DNA of 64,000 nt from JAEZVV01 sp036652035 (GCA_036652035.1 JAVVWR010000007.1:1-64000), one strand, 5' to 3'; counted from the stretch's first letter, positions 27,087 through 35,723 are shown. Notes: a model not told the origin generated them from the letters alone. A program made the numbers and translations.

Positions 27087-27271
27087 GGGAGCAAAAGCTG
27101 AAACATGGCGCCGCGATGGGCGTTGGCGGGGATCCGCGCGGTGTCCGCCGAGCGGGCCGATCCGAGGGTTGTGGAGCGGCCCGCTCTGAGGGCGGAGTTT
27201 GAACCGATTCGCCGCCACGCGCACCGCTGGCCACTGGCGTGGCGGTGCGCGCGACAGCGCCGCTGGCCGGA

Positions 27272-27583
27272 TTACTTCTTGGCAGCGGGGACGGCCGGTG
27301 CGGCCGCCGCTGGCGGCGGCACGAAGGGGCCGGCCGGCACGCAGGCCGGGGTGGCCTCGGGCTTGACGGTCTTGCCCTTGGCTTTTTGCTCCTTGGCGTA
27401 GTCGGCGGCGACCCGGTCCATCGACTGGCACAGATCGAACGCGGCCTGCTTGTTGGCATGCGCGGTCTTGGCGGCGGCCAGTGCCGCGGCAGCGGCTTGC
27501 TCGGGCGTCGGCGGCGGCAAGGCGGCGCTGGCCGATGCCGACAGACCGATCAGTACGGCGGCGAAAAAAGAAGGCTTCAACAT
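27272..27583 (-). CDS. small exported Ala/Pro-rich protein at the end of the fdh operon
   Basis: 103 residues, not recognised. A signal peptide (LKPSFFAAVLIGLSASASAA) is followed by a helical Ala-rich segment and two cysteines (FDLCQSMDR and TPACVPAG), then a Pro/Ala tail ending in KK. AAGGAG lies nine bases before the ATG at 27583. It starts 13 bases after the fdhC stop and so belongs to the operon. It could be a periplasmic accessory of formate dehydrogenase, but only position supports that. Confidence 0.7.
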   Translation of the reverse strand: MLKPSFFAAVLIGLSASASAALPPPTPEQAAAAALAAAKTAHANKQAAFDLCQSMDRVAADYAKEQKAKGKTVKPEATPACVPAGPFVPPPAAAAPAVPAAKK

Positions 27584-27596
27584 GATGAGTTTCTCC

Positions 27597-28673
27597 TTAC
27601 TTGCAGGCCGCAAGAACGATCTTGCGAGTGTCTTCGGGAACGTCCTTGGCATTGACCATCGGGCTCTCGGACAGCTTGCCAGCCTTGGCGTCCTCGTACC
27701 AGAGTTCGTGGTGGTGGTGAGCCCACTCCGCCGTGACGTAGCCATGGGTCATGGCGCGATACGCGCCGTTGAGCCCGACCGTGCCGAGGTAGAAGTGCAC
27801 GCACGCCAGCGAAATGGCGCCATAACCGGCCAGCATGTGCAGCAGTTGCGCGATCTGCATGGCCGAACGGGGCTGGCCGAAGTTCGGGAACAGCAGGACG
27901 AAGCCCGACAGGATCAGCATCGTGGTGCAAAGCACGAGCACGATCCAGAACACCATCTTCTCGCCACCGTTGAACTTGTGTGACGGGTATTCGTGGTCCG
28001 AGGTCATGTTCTTGACGACCTTGGACAACCAGATGACGTCCTGCTTGCCGAACGAGTTGAAGCGGTAGTAACGCCAGATCATCCAGGGCACACCGATCAG
28101 CAGCAGCGGCCCGACGAAGTTGTGCAGATTCTTCGCGGTCACCACGATCCACGAGGTTGCCGCGAGGCCGATGACCGGTCCCAGGGTGAACTTCGCAAAT
28201 GTGATCAGGATGCCGGTGACGGCCAGGATGAACCAGGGAATGGCCATCACCCAGTGGGCCAGGATGTCAGAGCGCTCGAAGCGCTTGACGAGCTTGCCCG
28301 AGCCGCTTGCGCCGACCGGAATCGGCCCGCGCAAGAAACGGAATGCGCCCAAGGCCGCGACCGATCCCAGCAGGATGATTCCAAACGCCAGCGTCAGCAT
28401 GTCGCGCGCTTCGCGCCAGGTCTGACCGGACGACTGCACCAGCACACCGCGCTCGGCGGGGGCGCCGAGTTGGGTGAAGCCGGCGTCGCCCGAACGCACC
28501 TCGCGCCACACCGGCGCATTGTTGTACGGCTGCGCGGTGTTCTGAAGCACTTCCTGCGCTGCCGGTGGCGCCGCGTTGGGCGCCGTCTGCGGGGCTGCGG
28601 TCTGGGCTGCGACCTGGCCCGCGAGGGCCAGGGCAGCCGCGGCCAGCAGCGTCCGCCATGTGTTGATCCTCAT
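27597..28673 (-). CDS. fdhC: formate dehydrogenase gamma subunit, cytochrome b556
   Basis: Membrane subunit that carries electrons from the FeS subunit to quinone. 358 residues. A signal-like N-terminus and a Pro/Ala periplasmic segment (~25-85) precede a first helix at ~90-115. The FdoI-like four-helix core follows, with ERSDILAHWVMAIPWFILAVTG, NLHNFVGPLLLIG, the helix ending LSGFVLLFPNF and LLHMLAGYGAISLACVHFYLG. The histidines in these helices are plausible heme ligands. The N-terminal extension is typical of longer proteobacterial FdhC forms. Confidence 0.92.
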   Translation of the reverse strand: MRINTWRTLLAAAALALAGQVAAQTAAPQTAPNAAPPAAQEVLQNTAQPYNNAPVWREVRSGDAGFTQLGAPAERGVLVQSSGQTWREARDMLTLAFGIILLGSVAALGAFRFLRGPIPVGASGSGKLVKRFERSDILAHWVMAIPWFILAVTGILITFAKFTLGPVIGLAATSWIVVTAKNLHNFVGPLLLIGVPWMIWRYYRFNSFGKQDVIWLSKVVKNMTSDHEYPSHKFNGGEKMVFWIVLVLCTTMLILSGFVLLFPNFGQPRSAMQIAQLLHMLAGYGAISLACVHFYLGTVGLNGAYRAMTHGYVTAEWAHHHHELWYEDAKAGKLSESPMVNAKDVPEDTRKIVLAACK

Positions 28674-28683
28674 GCGGCTGCTC

Positions 28684-28914
28684 CTATTTCTTCTCGGTCC
28701 GCGAGTATTCGTTCTGGAGCTCGGTGCGGGTGTTGAGCGCCGCGTCGAGCTTGGCCTTGTCGCCGCCGAACCGGGGGCTGTCTTGCGGCGCCACGACCGG
28801 CGCGCCTTTGTACTGACCCGGTTGGTAGAGCGTGGGCGTGCGATCGCACGCGGCTAGCGCCGCGACGATCGCCAGCCCCAGCGCGGCGCGAATCGCCATG
28901 CTGGGCTTGATCAC
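28684..28914 (-). CDS. small lipoprotein in the fdh operon
   Basis: 76 residues with a lipoprotein signal: hydrophobic AIRAALGLAIVAALAAC with lipobox LAAC and Asp at +2. The mature part (~55 residues) is hydrophilic: DRTPTLYQPGQYKG, then PRFGGDKAKLDAALNTR. GTG at 28914 is preferred to ATG 28899 because GGAGG sits seven bases upstream and it overlaps the fdhB stop (GTGA). Not recognised as a named family. Conserved placement between fdhB and fdhC is suggestive of a role with the complex, by inference only. Confidence 0.7.
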   Translation of the reverse strand: MIKPSMAIRAALGLAIVAALAACDRTPTLYQPGQYKGAPVVAPQDSPRFGGDKAKLDAALNTRTELQNEYSRTEKK

Positions 28915-29546
28915 TTTTTGGCCTCCGGTTTGGCCGCGGCGGGCTTGGCCTCGGGCTGCTTGTCGGTGCCGTAGGCGGTGCCCCAGCCCCAGACATCCGC
29001 GCCCTTGGCACGCACGGTGGCGCGCTCGCGGTAGATGCCGGCGACCACATCGCCGTCGCCGGCGAGCAGAGCCTTGGTCGAGCACATCTCGGCGCACAGC
29101 GGCAGCTTGCCCTGGGCGATGCGGTTCTGGCCGTACTTCTTGAACTGCTCTTCCTCGCTGCCCTTGCCCGGACCGCCCGAGCAGAAGGTGCACTTATCCA
29201 TCTTGCCGCGCAGACCGAAGGCGCCGGTCGAGGGGAACTGCGGCGCGCCGAAGGGGCAGGCGTAGAAGCAGTAGCCGCAACCGATGCACAAGTCCTTGTC
29301 GTGCAGCACCACGCCGTCGGCGGTGGTGACAAAGCAGTCGACCGGGCACACCGCCTGGCACGGCGCGTCCGAGCAATGCATGCACGCGACCGAGATCGAG
29401 CGCTCGCCAGGTACGCCGTCGTTCAGGGTGACGACGCGGCGGCGATTGACGCCCCACGGGGTTTCGTTGGCGTTCTTGCACGCCGTGACGCAGCCGTTGC
29501 ACTCGATGCAGCGGCTGACGTCACACAGAAATTTCATTCGAGCCAT
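28911..29546 (-). CDS. fdhB: formate dehydrogenase beta subunit, four-cluster ferredoxin
   Basis: Electron-transfer subunit, 211 residues. Cys-rich ferredoxin motifs: CIECNGCVTACKN, CMHCSDAPCQAVCP, CIGCGYCFYACP and CTFC...CAEMC, enough for four [4Fe-4S] clusters. It lacks the C-terminal membrane helix of E. coli FdnH/FdoH and ends in a Lys/Ala/Pro tail. Starts 26 bases after fdhA. Confidence 0.95.
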   Translation of the reverse strand: MARMKFLCDVSRCIECNGCVTACKNANETPWGVNRRRVVTLNDGVPGERSISVACMHCSDAPCQAVCPVDCFVTTADGVVLHDKDLCIGCGYCFYACPFGAPQFPSTGAFGLRGKMDKCTFCSGGPGKGSEEEQFKKYGQNRIAQGKLPLCAEMCSTKALLAGDGDVVAGIYRERATVRAKGADVWGWGTAYGTDKQPEAKPAAAKPEAKK

Positions 29547-29572
29547 GTGTTATCTCCGGAATCCGTTGTGGC

Positions 29573-32536
29573 TCAGGCCTTGGCGATTTGGCACAGCGAA
29601 GCCTTGGTGCCTTCCTGCATCATCGTGACCGAGTCGTAGCCATAGGTAGCGATGGTGTTGACCGAGTCGCCGCGCACCAGCGGGGCCGCGCCTTCCGGGT
29701 AGTACCCGAGCATGTCCTGACCTTGCCAGTGACCCGCGAAGTGGAAGGGCAGGAACACCGTGTCGGTGCCGACGCGCTCAGTCACCAGCGCCATGACCTT
29801 GGCCTTGGCGTTGTTGGGCGAACTGACCCACACCATGTCGCCGTTGCGGATGCCACGGTCGTTGGCCGTCTTCGGGTTGATTTCGACGAACATGTGCTGC
29901 TGCAGTTCGGCCAACCACGGGTTGGAGCGGGTCTCTTCGCCACCGCCTTCGTACTCGACCAGGCGGCCGGAGGTCATCACCAGCGGGAATTTCTCGTGGA
30001 CCTTGTCGGCGACGTTCTTGTCCTGCACGGTCTTGTAGAGCGTGGGCAGGCGCCAGAAGTCCTTGCGGTCGGCATAGGTCGGGTACTTGGCGACCAGGTC
30101 CGGGCGGTTCGAGAACAGCGGCTCGCGGTGAACCGGGATCGGATCGGGGAAGTTCCAGACCACGGCACGCGCCTTGGCGTTGCCGTAGGGCAGGCAGCCG
30201 TGGTTCTTCATGACCACGCGGATGAGGCCGCCCGAGAGGTCGGTCTTCCAGTTCTTGCCTTCGGCCGCTTTTTGTTCATCGGCGGTGAGTTCGCCCCACC
30301 AGCCCAGCTTCTTGACGAAGACCGAGTCGAATTCGGGGTAGCCGGTGGTGATATCGGCTCCCTTGCAGTGCGAACCGTCCTCGGCGAGCAGGCTCACGCC
30401 ATCGCGCTCGACGCCGAAGTTGGCGCGGAAGTTGCCGCCGCCTTCCATCGCGGTCTTGCTGGTGTCGTACTGGTTGGGCGTGCCCGGGTGCTTCATCTCG
30501 GGCGTGCCCCAGCACGGCCACGGCAGACCGAAGAAGTCGCCATCGCACGGGCCGCCATTGGCCTTCAAGGTGCGCACATCGAAGGTGCCCATGTGCTTCA
30601 TGTGCAGCTTCAGGCGCTCGGGGCTGTGGCCGGAGTAGCCAATGGTCCAGACCCCCTTGTTGATCTCGTTGCGCAGCACGTCTTCGAGGTTGGGCTCGTC
30701 CCAGCCACCGGCGCCCTTGACGAGGCCGACGGTCTGCGTGCCGTTGCGCTTGCCGAGGAACTGGTCGGCATAGCCCAGCTTTTCAGCCAGGCGATAGAGG
30801 ATCGCGTGGTCGGGGTGCGATTCAAACAGCGGGGCAATGACTTGCTCGCGCCACTGCACCGAGCGGTTCGAGGCGGTGACCGAACCGTAGGTTTCGAACT
30901 GGGTCGCGGTCGGCAGGAGGTAGACCTCGCGATTCGGATTGACCTTGGCGCCGTCCTTGGCCGGCATCGCCGCCATCATCGCGGTGGCGGTGGGATAGGG
31001 GTCCATCACGACCAGCAGGTCGAGCGCATCCATCGCGGGCTTTTGATCGACGCCGCGGGTCTGGCTGTTGGGCGCCATGCCAAGGAAGAACACGCCGCGG
31101 ATCTTCGACGGCTGGTTCTGCACTTCGGCCGGTTCCATCACCGCGTCGAACCAGCGGCTGAGGGTGATGCCAGGACGGGTCATCAGCGCTTCGGAAGCGA
31201 AGCGGCTCTTGACCCAGTTGAGGTCGACGTTCCACACGTCAGCCCAGTGCTTCCAGGCGCCCGGCGCGATGCCGTAGTAGCCGGGCAGCGAGTCGGGGTT
31301 GCCGCCGAGGTCGGTGGCGCCCTGAACGTTGTCGTGGCCGCGGAAGATGTTGGTGCCGCCGCCCGAGACGCCGACGTTGCCCAGCACCAGCTGCAGCAGG
31401 CAGGAGGCGCGCACGATCGAATTGCCGATGGTGTGCTGGGTCTGGCCCATGCACCAGACCAGGGTCGAGGGGCGGTTCTGCGCCATGGTCTCGGCGACCA
31501 GACGCACTTGCTCTTCGGGCACGCCGGTGACCTCGGTCACCTTCTCCGGCGTCCACTTGTTGACCTCGGCGCGCAGCTGATCGACGCCGTAGACGCGAGC
31601 CTTCAGATAGGCCTTGTCTTCCCAGCCGTTCTTGAAGATGTGCCACATCACGCCGTGCAGGAACGGAATGTCGCTGCCGACGCGCAGGCGGACGAACTGG
31701 TCGGCCTTGGCGGCGGTGCGCGTGAAGCGCGGATCGACCACGATCACCTTGGCACCGTGCTCCTTGGCGTTCATGGTGAAGACCATCGACACCGGATGCG
31801 CCTCGGCGGCGTTCGAGCCGATGTACATGATGGCCTTGGCGTTCATCATGTCGTTGTACGAGTTGGTCATCGACCCGTAGCCCCAGGTGTTGGCCACACC
31901 GGCAACGGTCGTCGAGTGACAAATCCGGGCGTTCTGGTCGCAGTTGTTGGTGCCCCAGAAGGAGACGAACTTGCGGATCAGGACGTTCTGCTCGTTGCTT
32001 TGCTTGGAGCCGCCCAGGAAGAAGAGCGAGTCAGGACCCGATTCCTCGCGCAGCTTCTGCATCTTTTTGCTGATCGCGTCGAGCGCCTCGTCCCAGCTGA
32101 TGCGCTGGTACTTGCCGTTGACCAGCTTCATCGGGTACTTCAGGCGGTGCGAGTGCTCGGTCATGCCGTGCTCGCGCAGCGCCGCGCCCTTGGCGCAGTG
32201 GCCGCCCATGTTCAAGGGCGACTCGAACACCGGCTCCTGGCGCACCCACACGCCGTTCTTGACGACCGCGTCAGTCGAGCAGCCGACCGAGCAGTGCGAG
32301 CACACGGTGCGGCGAACCACCACCCCTTCTTCACCCTTGGCGGCAGCCGGGTCGGCGGCGGAGGCTTCCTGGATCACGCCATAGGGCAGCTGCGAGGCGA
32401 ACGCGGCGGCGCCAGCGGTCACGCCGGAGCGCTTGAGGAAGGTGCGGCGGTCGATGGTCTTGCCCTGCATGCCGGCAACGGCGCGAGCCAGACGACCCTG
32501 GGCAACCGTGGCGGTTGCCGTCTTTTTCGTAAGCAT
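29573..32536 (-). CDS. fdhA: formate dehydrogenase catalytic (alpha) subunit, Cys type, Tat-exported
   Basis: Mo/W-bis-MGD enzyme oxidising formate to CO2 in the periplasm. 987 residues encoded in one frame. Tat signal with R30-R31 (DRRTFLKRSG), N-terminal [4Fe-4S] ligands C79, C82, C86 and C114, then the molybdopterin oxidoreductase core. The active-site position has cysteine (C206 in NARICHSTTVAG) where E. coli FdnG/FdoG use selenocysteine; no in-frame TGA is needed. The C-terminal dinucleotide-binding domain is present (~830-980). First large gene of the operon, after the small Tat-signal protein. Whether Mo or W is used cannot be read from sequence. Confidence 0.96.
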   Translation of the reverse strand: MLTKKTATATVAQGRLARAVAGMQGKTIDRRTFLKRSGVTAGAAAFASQLPYGVIQEASAADPAAAKGEEGVVVRRTVCSHCSVGCSTDAVVKNGVWVRQEPVFESPLNMGGHCAKGAALREHGMTEHSHRLKYPMKLVNGKYQRISWDEALDAISKKMQKLREESGPDSLFFLGGSKQSNEQNVLIRKFVSFWGTNNCDQNARICHSTTVAGVANTWGYGSMTNSYNDMMNAKAIMYIGSNAAEAHPVSMVFTMNAKEHGAKVIVVDPRFTRTAAKADQFVRLRVGSDIPFLHGVMWHIFKNGWEDKAYLKARVYGVDQLRAEVNKWTPEKVTEVTGVPEEQVRLVAETMAQNRPSTLVWCMGQTQHTIGNSIVRASCLLQLVLGNVGVSGGGTNIFRGHDNVQGATDLGGNPDSLPGYYGIAPGAWKHWADVWNVDLNWVKSRFASEALMTRPGITLSRWFDAVMEPAEVQNQPSKIRGVFFLGMAPNSQTRGVDQKPAMDALDLLVVMDPYPTATAMMAAMPAKDGAKVNPNREVYLLPTATQFETYGSVTASNRSVQWREQVIAPLFESHPDHAILYRLAEKLGYADQFLGKRNGTQTVGLVKGAGGWDEPNLEDVLRNEINKGVWTIGYSGHSPERLKLHMKHMGTFDVRTLKANGGPCDGDFFGLPWPCWGTPEMKHPGTPNQYDTSKTAMEGGGNFRANFGVERDGVSLLAEDGSHCKGADITTGYPEFDSVFVKKLGWWGELTADEQKAAEGKNWKTDLSGGLIRVVMKNHGCLPYGNAKARAVVWNFPDPIPVHREPLFSNRPDLVAKYPTYADRKDFWRLPTLYKTVQDKNVADKVHEKFPLVMTSGRLVEYEGGGEETRSNPWLAELQQHMFVEINPKTANDRGIRNGDMVWVSSPNNAKAKVMALVTERVGTDTVFLPFHFAGHWQGQDMLGYYPEGAAPLVRGDSVNTIATYGYDSVTMMQEGTKASLCQIAKA

Positions 32537-32551
32537 CGGGGAGTCTCCCGT

Positions 32552-32749
32552 CTAGACTTGGGTGGAGCGGTAGTAGTTCTGGATGTGCGCGGTCTCGCGG
32601 TAGCCCTGCTGCGCGTCAGCAAGGGCTGCGGGAGCCGCCGAATGGGACTTCTGGGTCACCACCGTGGTGACCACAGCCGCCGCCGCGGCGACACCGCCGG
32701 CGGCTAGCGTCGCGAAGAAGCCGCGACGACTGTTGCTGTTTGTCGACAT
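32552..32749 (-). CDS. small Tat-signal protein of the formate dehydrogenase region
   Basis: 65 residues starting MSTNSNSRRGFFATLAAGG: a twin-arginine signal (RRGFF) and hydrophobic stretch of Ala/Val, then a short tail ending HIQNYYRSTQV. It matches the known small family of formate-dehydrogenase-region Tat targets. Such proteins always precede fdhA and may help Tat export or membrane association. ATG 32749 has GGAG upstream; a longer frame to 32773 is unlikely. Confidence 0.85.
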   Translation of the reverse strand: MSTNSNSRRGFFATLAAGGVAAAAAVVTTVVTQKSHSAAPAALADAQQGYRETAHIQNYYRSTQV

Positions 32750-32790
32750 ATGAAACTCCGTTCCTAGTAACAAATTGGGTTAAGAGTGCC

Positions 32791-32812
32791 TTGACGTGGG
32801 GGTTTTCGTCAA
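32791..32812. promoter_or_regulatory. dyad TTGACG-N10-CGTCAA in the fdh leader
   Basis: Perfect 6-base inverted repeat with a 10-base spacer, about 42 bases upstream of the small Tat protein start. Its shape fits a regulator binding site; the regulator is not known. Confidence 0.4.
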
Positions 32813-32928
32813 AGTAAGGCGAGGTTCGGCTTGAGCCAGATCAGTGAATGGGCAGACCGGCTCTGGCGCGCAAGAGATCGATTCAAAGGGGGTATTACCA
32901 TCGCGCTCACAGCCAATCCCTCGTAAGA

Positions 32929-32962
32929 GAGAGGCCGAGCGCGATGAGAGGCCAAGCGCGAT
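32929..32962. repeat. 17-bp tandem repeat, two copies
   Basis: GAGAGGCCGAGCGCGAT (32929-32945) is followed directly by GAGAGGCCAAGCGCGAT (32946-32962), one mismatch. Confidence 0.85.
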
Positions 32963-33305
32963 ACCTGGGCCGACGATCGCAACGGTCGTCAACAGGCTTG
33001 GCGGGCACTGGACTGGCCAGGATGCGATCGGGACACAGCGCAGGCTGTGTGGCGCAGAACCCGTCTCGCGCAGCAAGGCGTTCGCTCCGGCGCAAGCAGC
33101 TTGCGTCGTCCGTGAGCGGGGCGAGGGTTCTGGTCATGGGGAGTGTTCGATAGCAGGACGCATCGTGGCCGTCAGCCGCGACGCGCGGTCGAATCATCCA
33201 GCAGTCCGCTCTTGCCAGCCATCGGTGGAAGTCCTCTGAAATCGCTGTCTCTGGCGAGCGGAAACGGGTGTTATGCGTCGGCGCCGCGCATGAGAAACTC
33301 AGCTC

Positions 33306-34343
33306 ATGCGTATTGAAGACATTCGCCGTCGCCTGCGCGACAAGGGCGCCAAACCCTGTCACGAACAAGCTGTGCTGCGCGCCTGGGCGCAAGCCCAGCC
33401 GCTCGAGGGCGGCGCGCGTCACCCCGACAACTTTCTTCCCCTGGCGGTACGAAACGACTTGCCGGCGCTCGCGGCCGATCTGCACGCGCTCGCTCGCGTG
33501 CGTTCCGAGCACGGCGGACAAGACGGTTCGGCGCGGCTGCTGGTCGAGTTGAGTGATGGCCAGGCGGTCGAGAGCGTGCTGCTGCCGCGCGACGGGGTCT
33601 GCGTCTCGACCCAGGTCGGCTGCGCCGTTGGTTGCGTCTTCTGCATGACCGGTCGCGAAGGCCTGCTGCGCCAGTTGGGCAGCGCCGAGATCCTCGCCCA
33701 GGTGGTGCTTGCACGCGCGCGCCGCGCGGTGAAAAAAGTGGTGTTCATGGGCATGGGTGAGCCCGCGCACAACCTCGACAACGTGCTCGAGGCCATCGAT
33801 CTGCTGGGCACCGAGGGCGGGATCGGTCACAAGAACCTGGTCTTCTCGACGGTGGGTGACCGTCGCGTGTTCGAGCGCCTGCCGCAGATGCGGGTCAAGC
33901 CCGCGCTCGCGCTCTCGCTTCACACCACGCGCGCCGAGCTGCGCAGCCGTCTGTTGCCGCGCGCGCCGCGAATCGATCCGGCCGAACTGGTCGAGCTGGG
34001 CGAGGCCTACGCCCGTGCCACGGGCTATCCGATCCAATATCAGTGGACCTTGATCGACGGGCTCAATGACAGCGATGAGGAACTCGACGCCATTGCCCGC
34101 CTGCTCGCCGGCAAATACGCCTTGATGAACTTCATTCCGTTCAACGCGGTCGAGGGTCTGGAGTTTCAACGGCCGTCCTGGGAACGCGCGGCCGAGATGG
34201 CGCGCCAGCTGCATCGGCGCGGAGTTCTGACCAAGCTGCGCAACTCGGCCGGGCAGGACATCGACGGCGGCTGCGGCCAGTTGCGCGCGCGCGCACTGGC
34301 ACCCGCCGACAGCACTGCGCCGCTGCAGTTCGTGCCCCGTTAA
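33306..34343 (+). CDS. RlmN/Cfr-type radical SAM RNA methyltransferase
   Basis: 345-residue radical SAM protein. The cluster motif is C106-x3-C110-x2-C113 (CAVGCVFCMTG). C99, seven residues before it, and C323 in QDIDGGCGQL correspond to the two extra cysteines (118 and 355 in E. coli RlmN) used in the methyl-transfer mechanism. MGMGEPAHNLDNVLEA, LALSLHTT and YQWTLIDGLNDSDEE are further family signatures. It is a stand-alone gene, not in the usual ndk-rlmN-hisG-type neighbourhood, so it may be a paralogue with another RNA target rather than the housekeeping RlmN. Confidence 0.85.
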   Translation: MRIEDIRRRLRDKGAKPCHEQAVLRAWAQAQPLEGGARHPDNFLPLAVRNDLPALAADLHALARVRSEHGGQDGSARLLVELSDGQAVESVLLPRDGVCVSTQVGCAVGCVFCMTGREGLLRQLGSAEILAQVVLARARRAVKKVVFMGMGEPAHNLDNVLEAIDLLGTEGGIGHKNLVFSTVGDRRVFERLPQMRVKPALALSLHTTRAELRSRLLPRAPRIDPAELVELGEAYARATGYPIQYQWTLIDGLNDSDEELDAIARLLAGKYALMNFIPFNAVEGLEFQRPSWERAAEMARQLHRRGVLTKLRNSAGQDIDGGCGQLRARALAPADSTAPLQFVPR

Positions 34344-34362
34344 CCCGCACCGACGGTACGGG

Positions 34363-34395
34363 GACAAGACCCGGTGAAGGCCGCCGGGTCTTGTC
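34363..34395 (+). terminator. strong hairpin after the rlmN-like gene
   Basis: A perfect 12-bp stem GACAAGACCCGG / CCGGGTCTTGTC with a nine-base loop, 20 bases past the stop. No T tract follows, so it may be a Rho-independent terminator of weak type or an mRNA-end stabiliser. Confidence 0.5.
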
Positions 34396-34461
34396 AATCG
34401 GCAGTTTGTCGCGATCACCTGCGATTCATCGCGCTTTTGCTGCACAGCCGGTCTTGTTAGG

Positions 34462-34483
34462 GATAATCCTGATCACTCGAGTG
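34462..34483 (+). promoter_or_regulatory. possible promoter and operator of the RND genes
   Basis: A -10-like GATAAT (34462-34467) is followed, at the likely transcription start, by the perfect palindrome CACTCGAGTG (34474-34483). A -35 candidate TTGCTG (34437-34442) is 19 bases away, longer than ideal. Confidence 0.35.
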
Positions 34484-34516
34484 TTCCGCTCGAAAGACAA
34501 GAACAACAGGATCCCC

Positions 34517-35713
34517 ATGACCAAGCGTTCAAAACTCTGGATCGCCGCCGCCGCGGTGCTGCTGCTTGCCCTGGTCGGTACCGGCGTTGCGTTCAACCAG
34601 AGCAAGAAGGCCGATGGCGCGCCGAAGAAGGAGGAGGTGCCGCCGCTCGAATTTGCCCAGGCCGAACTGGTTTACGTCGAGCCCGCCAAGCTTGTTCACG
34701 AACTGGTCCTGCCCGGCAGCGTTCAGGCGGTCAACCAGGCTACGGTGCGCGCCAAGCTCTCGGCCGAGGTGCGCCGGGTTCTGGTGCGAGAAGGCGATAG
34801 CGTGGCCGCCGGCCAGGTGCTGGCGGAGTTCGACACCCGCCCGTTGCGCGCCCAGCTGGCCGAACGGCAGGCCACCTACGATTCGGCACGGGCCCAGCTC
34901 GCCTCGACCGATCGGATCCGTCAGGCCAACGCCCAGCTGGTCCAACAGAATTTCATTTCGCAGAACGCGTTCGACACCGCCGACTCGAACCACCAGGCCC
35001 AGCTCGCCACCGTGGCGGCGGCGCGCGCGGCGCTCGAGCAGACCCAGATCCAGGTGGGCGACGCCATCGTGCGCGCGCCGATCGCGGGCATCATCGCCAA
35101 GCGTCATGTCCAGCCCGGCGAGAAGGTCGGTTACGACGCGCCGCTGCTGGCGATCGTCGATCTTGGCAAGCTTGAGGTCCAGGCCCAGGCGCCGGTGGCC
35201 GATGTGCCACAGCTCGCGCCCGGCATGGCGACCGTGGTGCAGATCGAAGGCCTGCCGGGGCGCAACTTTGCCGCGCGGCTCGACCGGATCAACCCCGCCA
35301 CCGAGACCGGTACCCGCATGCTCAGTGTCTACGTCGCCCTGCCCAACGAGGAGCGCCTGGTCAAGGCCGGCATGTTCGCCCGGGTGCTGGTGGCGATCGC
35401 GCCGCCAGCGCCGGTGCCCAGCCTTCCGGTGGCGAGCGTCCGCAGCGACGGCGTGCAGTCCTATGTGTGGGTGATCGCCGACGGCAAGCTTGCCCGCCGC
35501 AATGTCGAGACCGGCCGCCGCGACGAACGCGCGCAACGGGTCGAGATCCGCTCCGCGCTGGCCGCCAAGGAGCCGGTGCTGGCGGGCAAGTTCGACAACC
35601 TCAAGGAAGGGCTGGCCGCGCGCCGTGTGACCGCGGCGCTTGCGCCTGTGGCGGTGGATCCGGCGGCGGCCACGCCGACGGAACCGTCGGCTCATCGCTC
35701 GACCGTCCGCTGA
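34517..35713 (+). CDS. RND efflux periplasmic adaptor (membrane fusion protein)
   Basis: HlyD/AcrA-family adaptor joining the inner-membrane pump to an outer-membrane channel. 398 residues: N-terminal membrane anchor (~8-27), biotinyl-lipoyl-like halves (VRAKLSAEVRRVLVREGDSV and DAIVRAPIAGIIAKRHVQPG) around a coiled coil at ~105-180, then beta-barrel and membrane-proximal domains, and a Pro/Ala tail. ATG 34517 is chosen by the anchor sequence. No outer-membrane factor is encoded next to it, so it probably uses one from elsewhere. Stop is ten bases before the pump gene. Confidence 0.92.
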   Translation: MTKRSKLWIAAAAVLLLALVGTGVAFNQSKKADGAPKKEEVPPLEFAQAELVYVEPAKLVHELVLPGSVQAVNQATVRAKLSAEVRRVLVREGDSVAAGQVLAEFDTRPLRAQLAERQATYDSARAQLASTDRIRQANAQLVQQNFISQNAFDTADSNHQAQLATVAAARAALEQTQIQVGDAIVRAPIAGIIAKRHVQPGEKVGYDAPLLAIVDLGKLEVQAQAPVADVPQLAPGMATVVQIEGLPGRNFAARLDRINPATETGTRMLSVYVALPNEERLVKAGMFARVLVAIAPPAPVPSLPVASVRSDGVQSYVWVIADGKLARRNVETGRRDERAQRVEIRSALAAKEPVLAGKFDNLKEGLAARRVTAALAPVAVDPAAATPTEPSAHRSTVR

Positions 35714-35723
35714 GGAGCGCGCC

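Larger units (their letters stand above)
32750..33305. other. 556-base intergenic region upstream of the fdh operon and rlmN-like gene
   Basis: No convincing gene. Short frames (for example 32844-33239 plus strand and 32780-33076 minus strand) show no family similarity and no good start signals. The region holds the promoter of the minus-strand fdh operon, an inverted repeat at 32791-32812 and a 17-base tandem repeat at 32929-32962, listed separately. Confidence 0.6.

Noticed and set aside
29573..32536. Selenocysteine in FdhA
   Set aside because: The catalytic position is an ordinary Cys codon (residue 206) and the frame contains no in-frame TGA.
29588..32707. A 1039-codon open frame on the plus strand opposite fdhA
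   Set aside because: It is antisense to a fully recognisable formate dehydrogenase gene; long shadow frames are common at this GC content, and the translation is rich in His/Val/Gly/Arg with no family similarity.
32844..33239. A 131-codon plus-strand frame in the fdh/rlmN intergenic region
   Set aside because: No recognisable family, no good Shine-Dalgarno, and it spans the 17-base tandem repeat.
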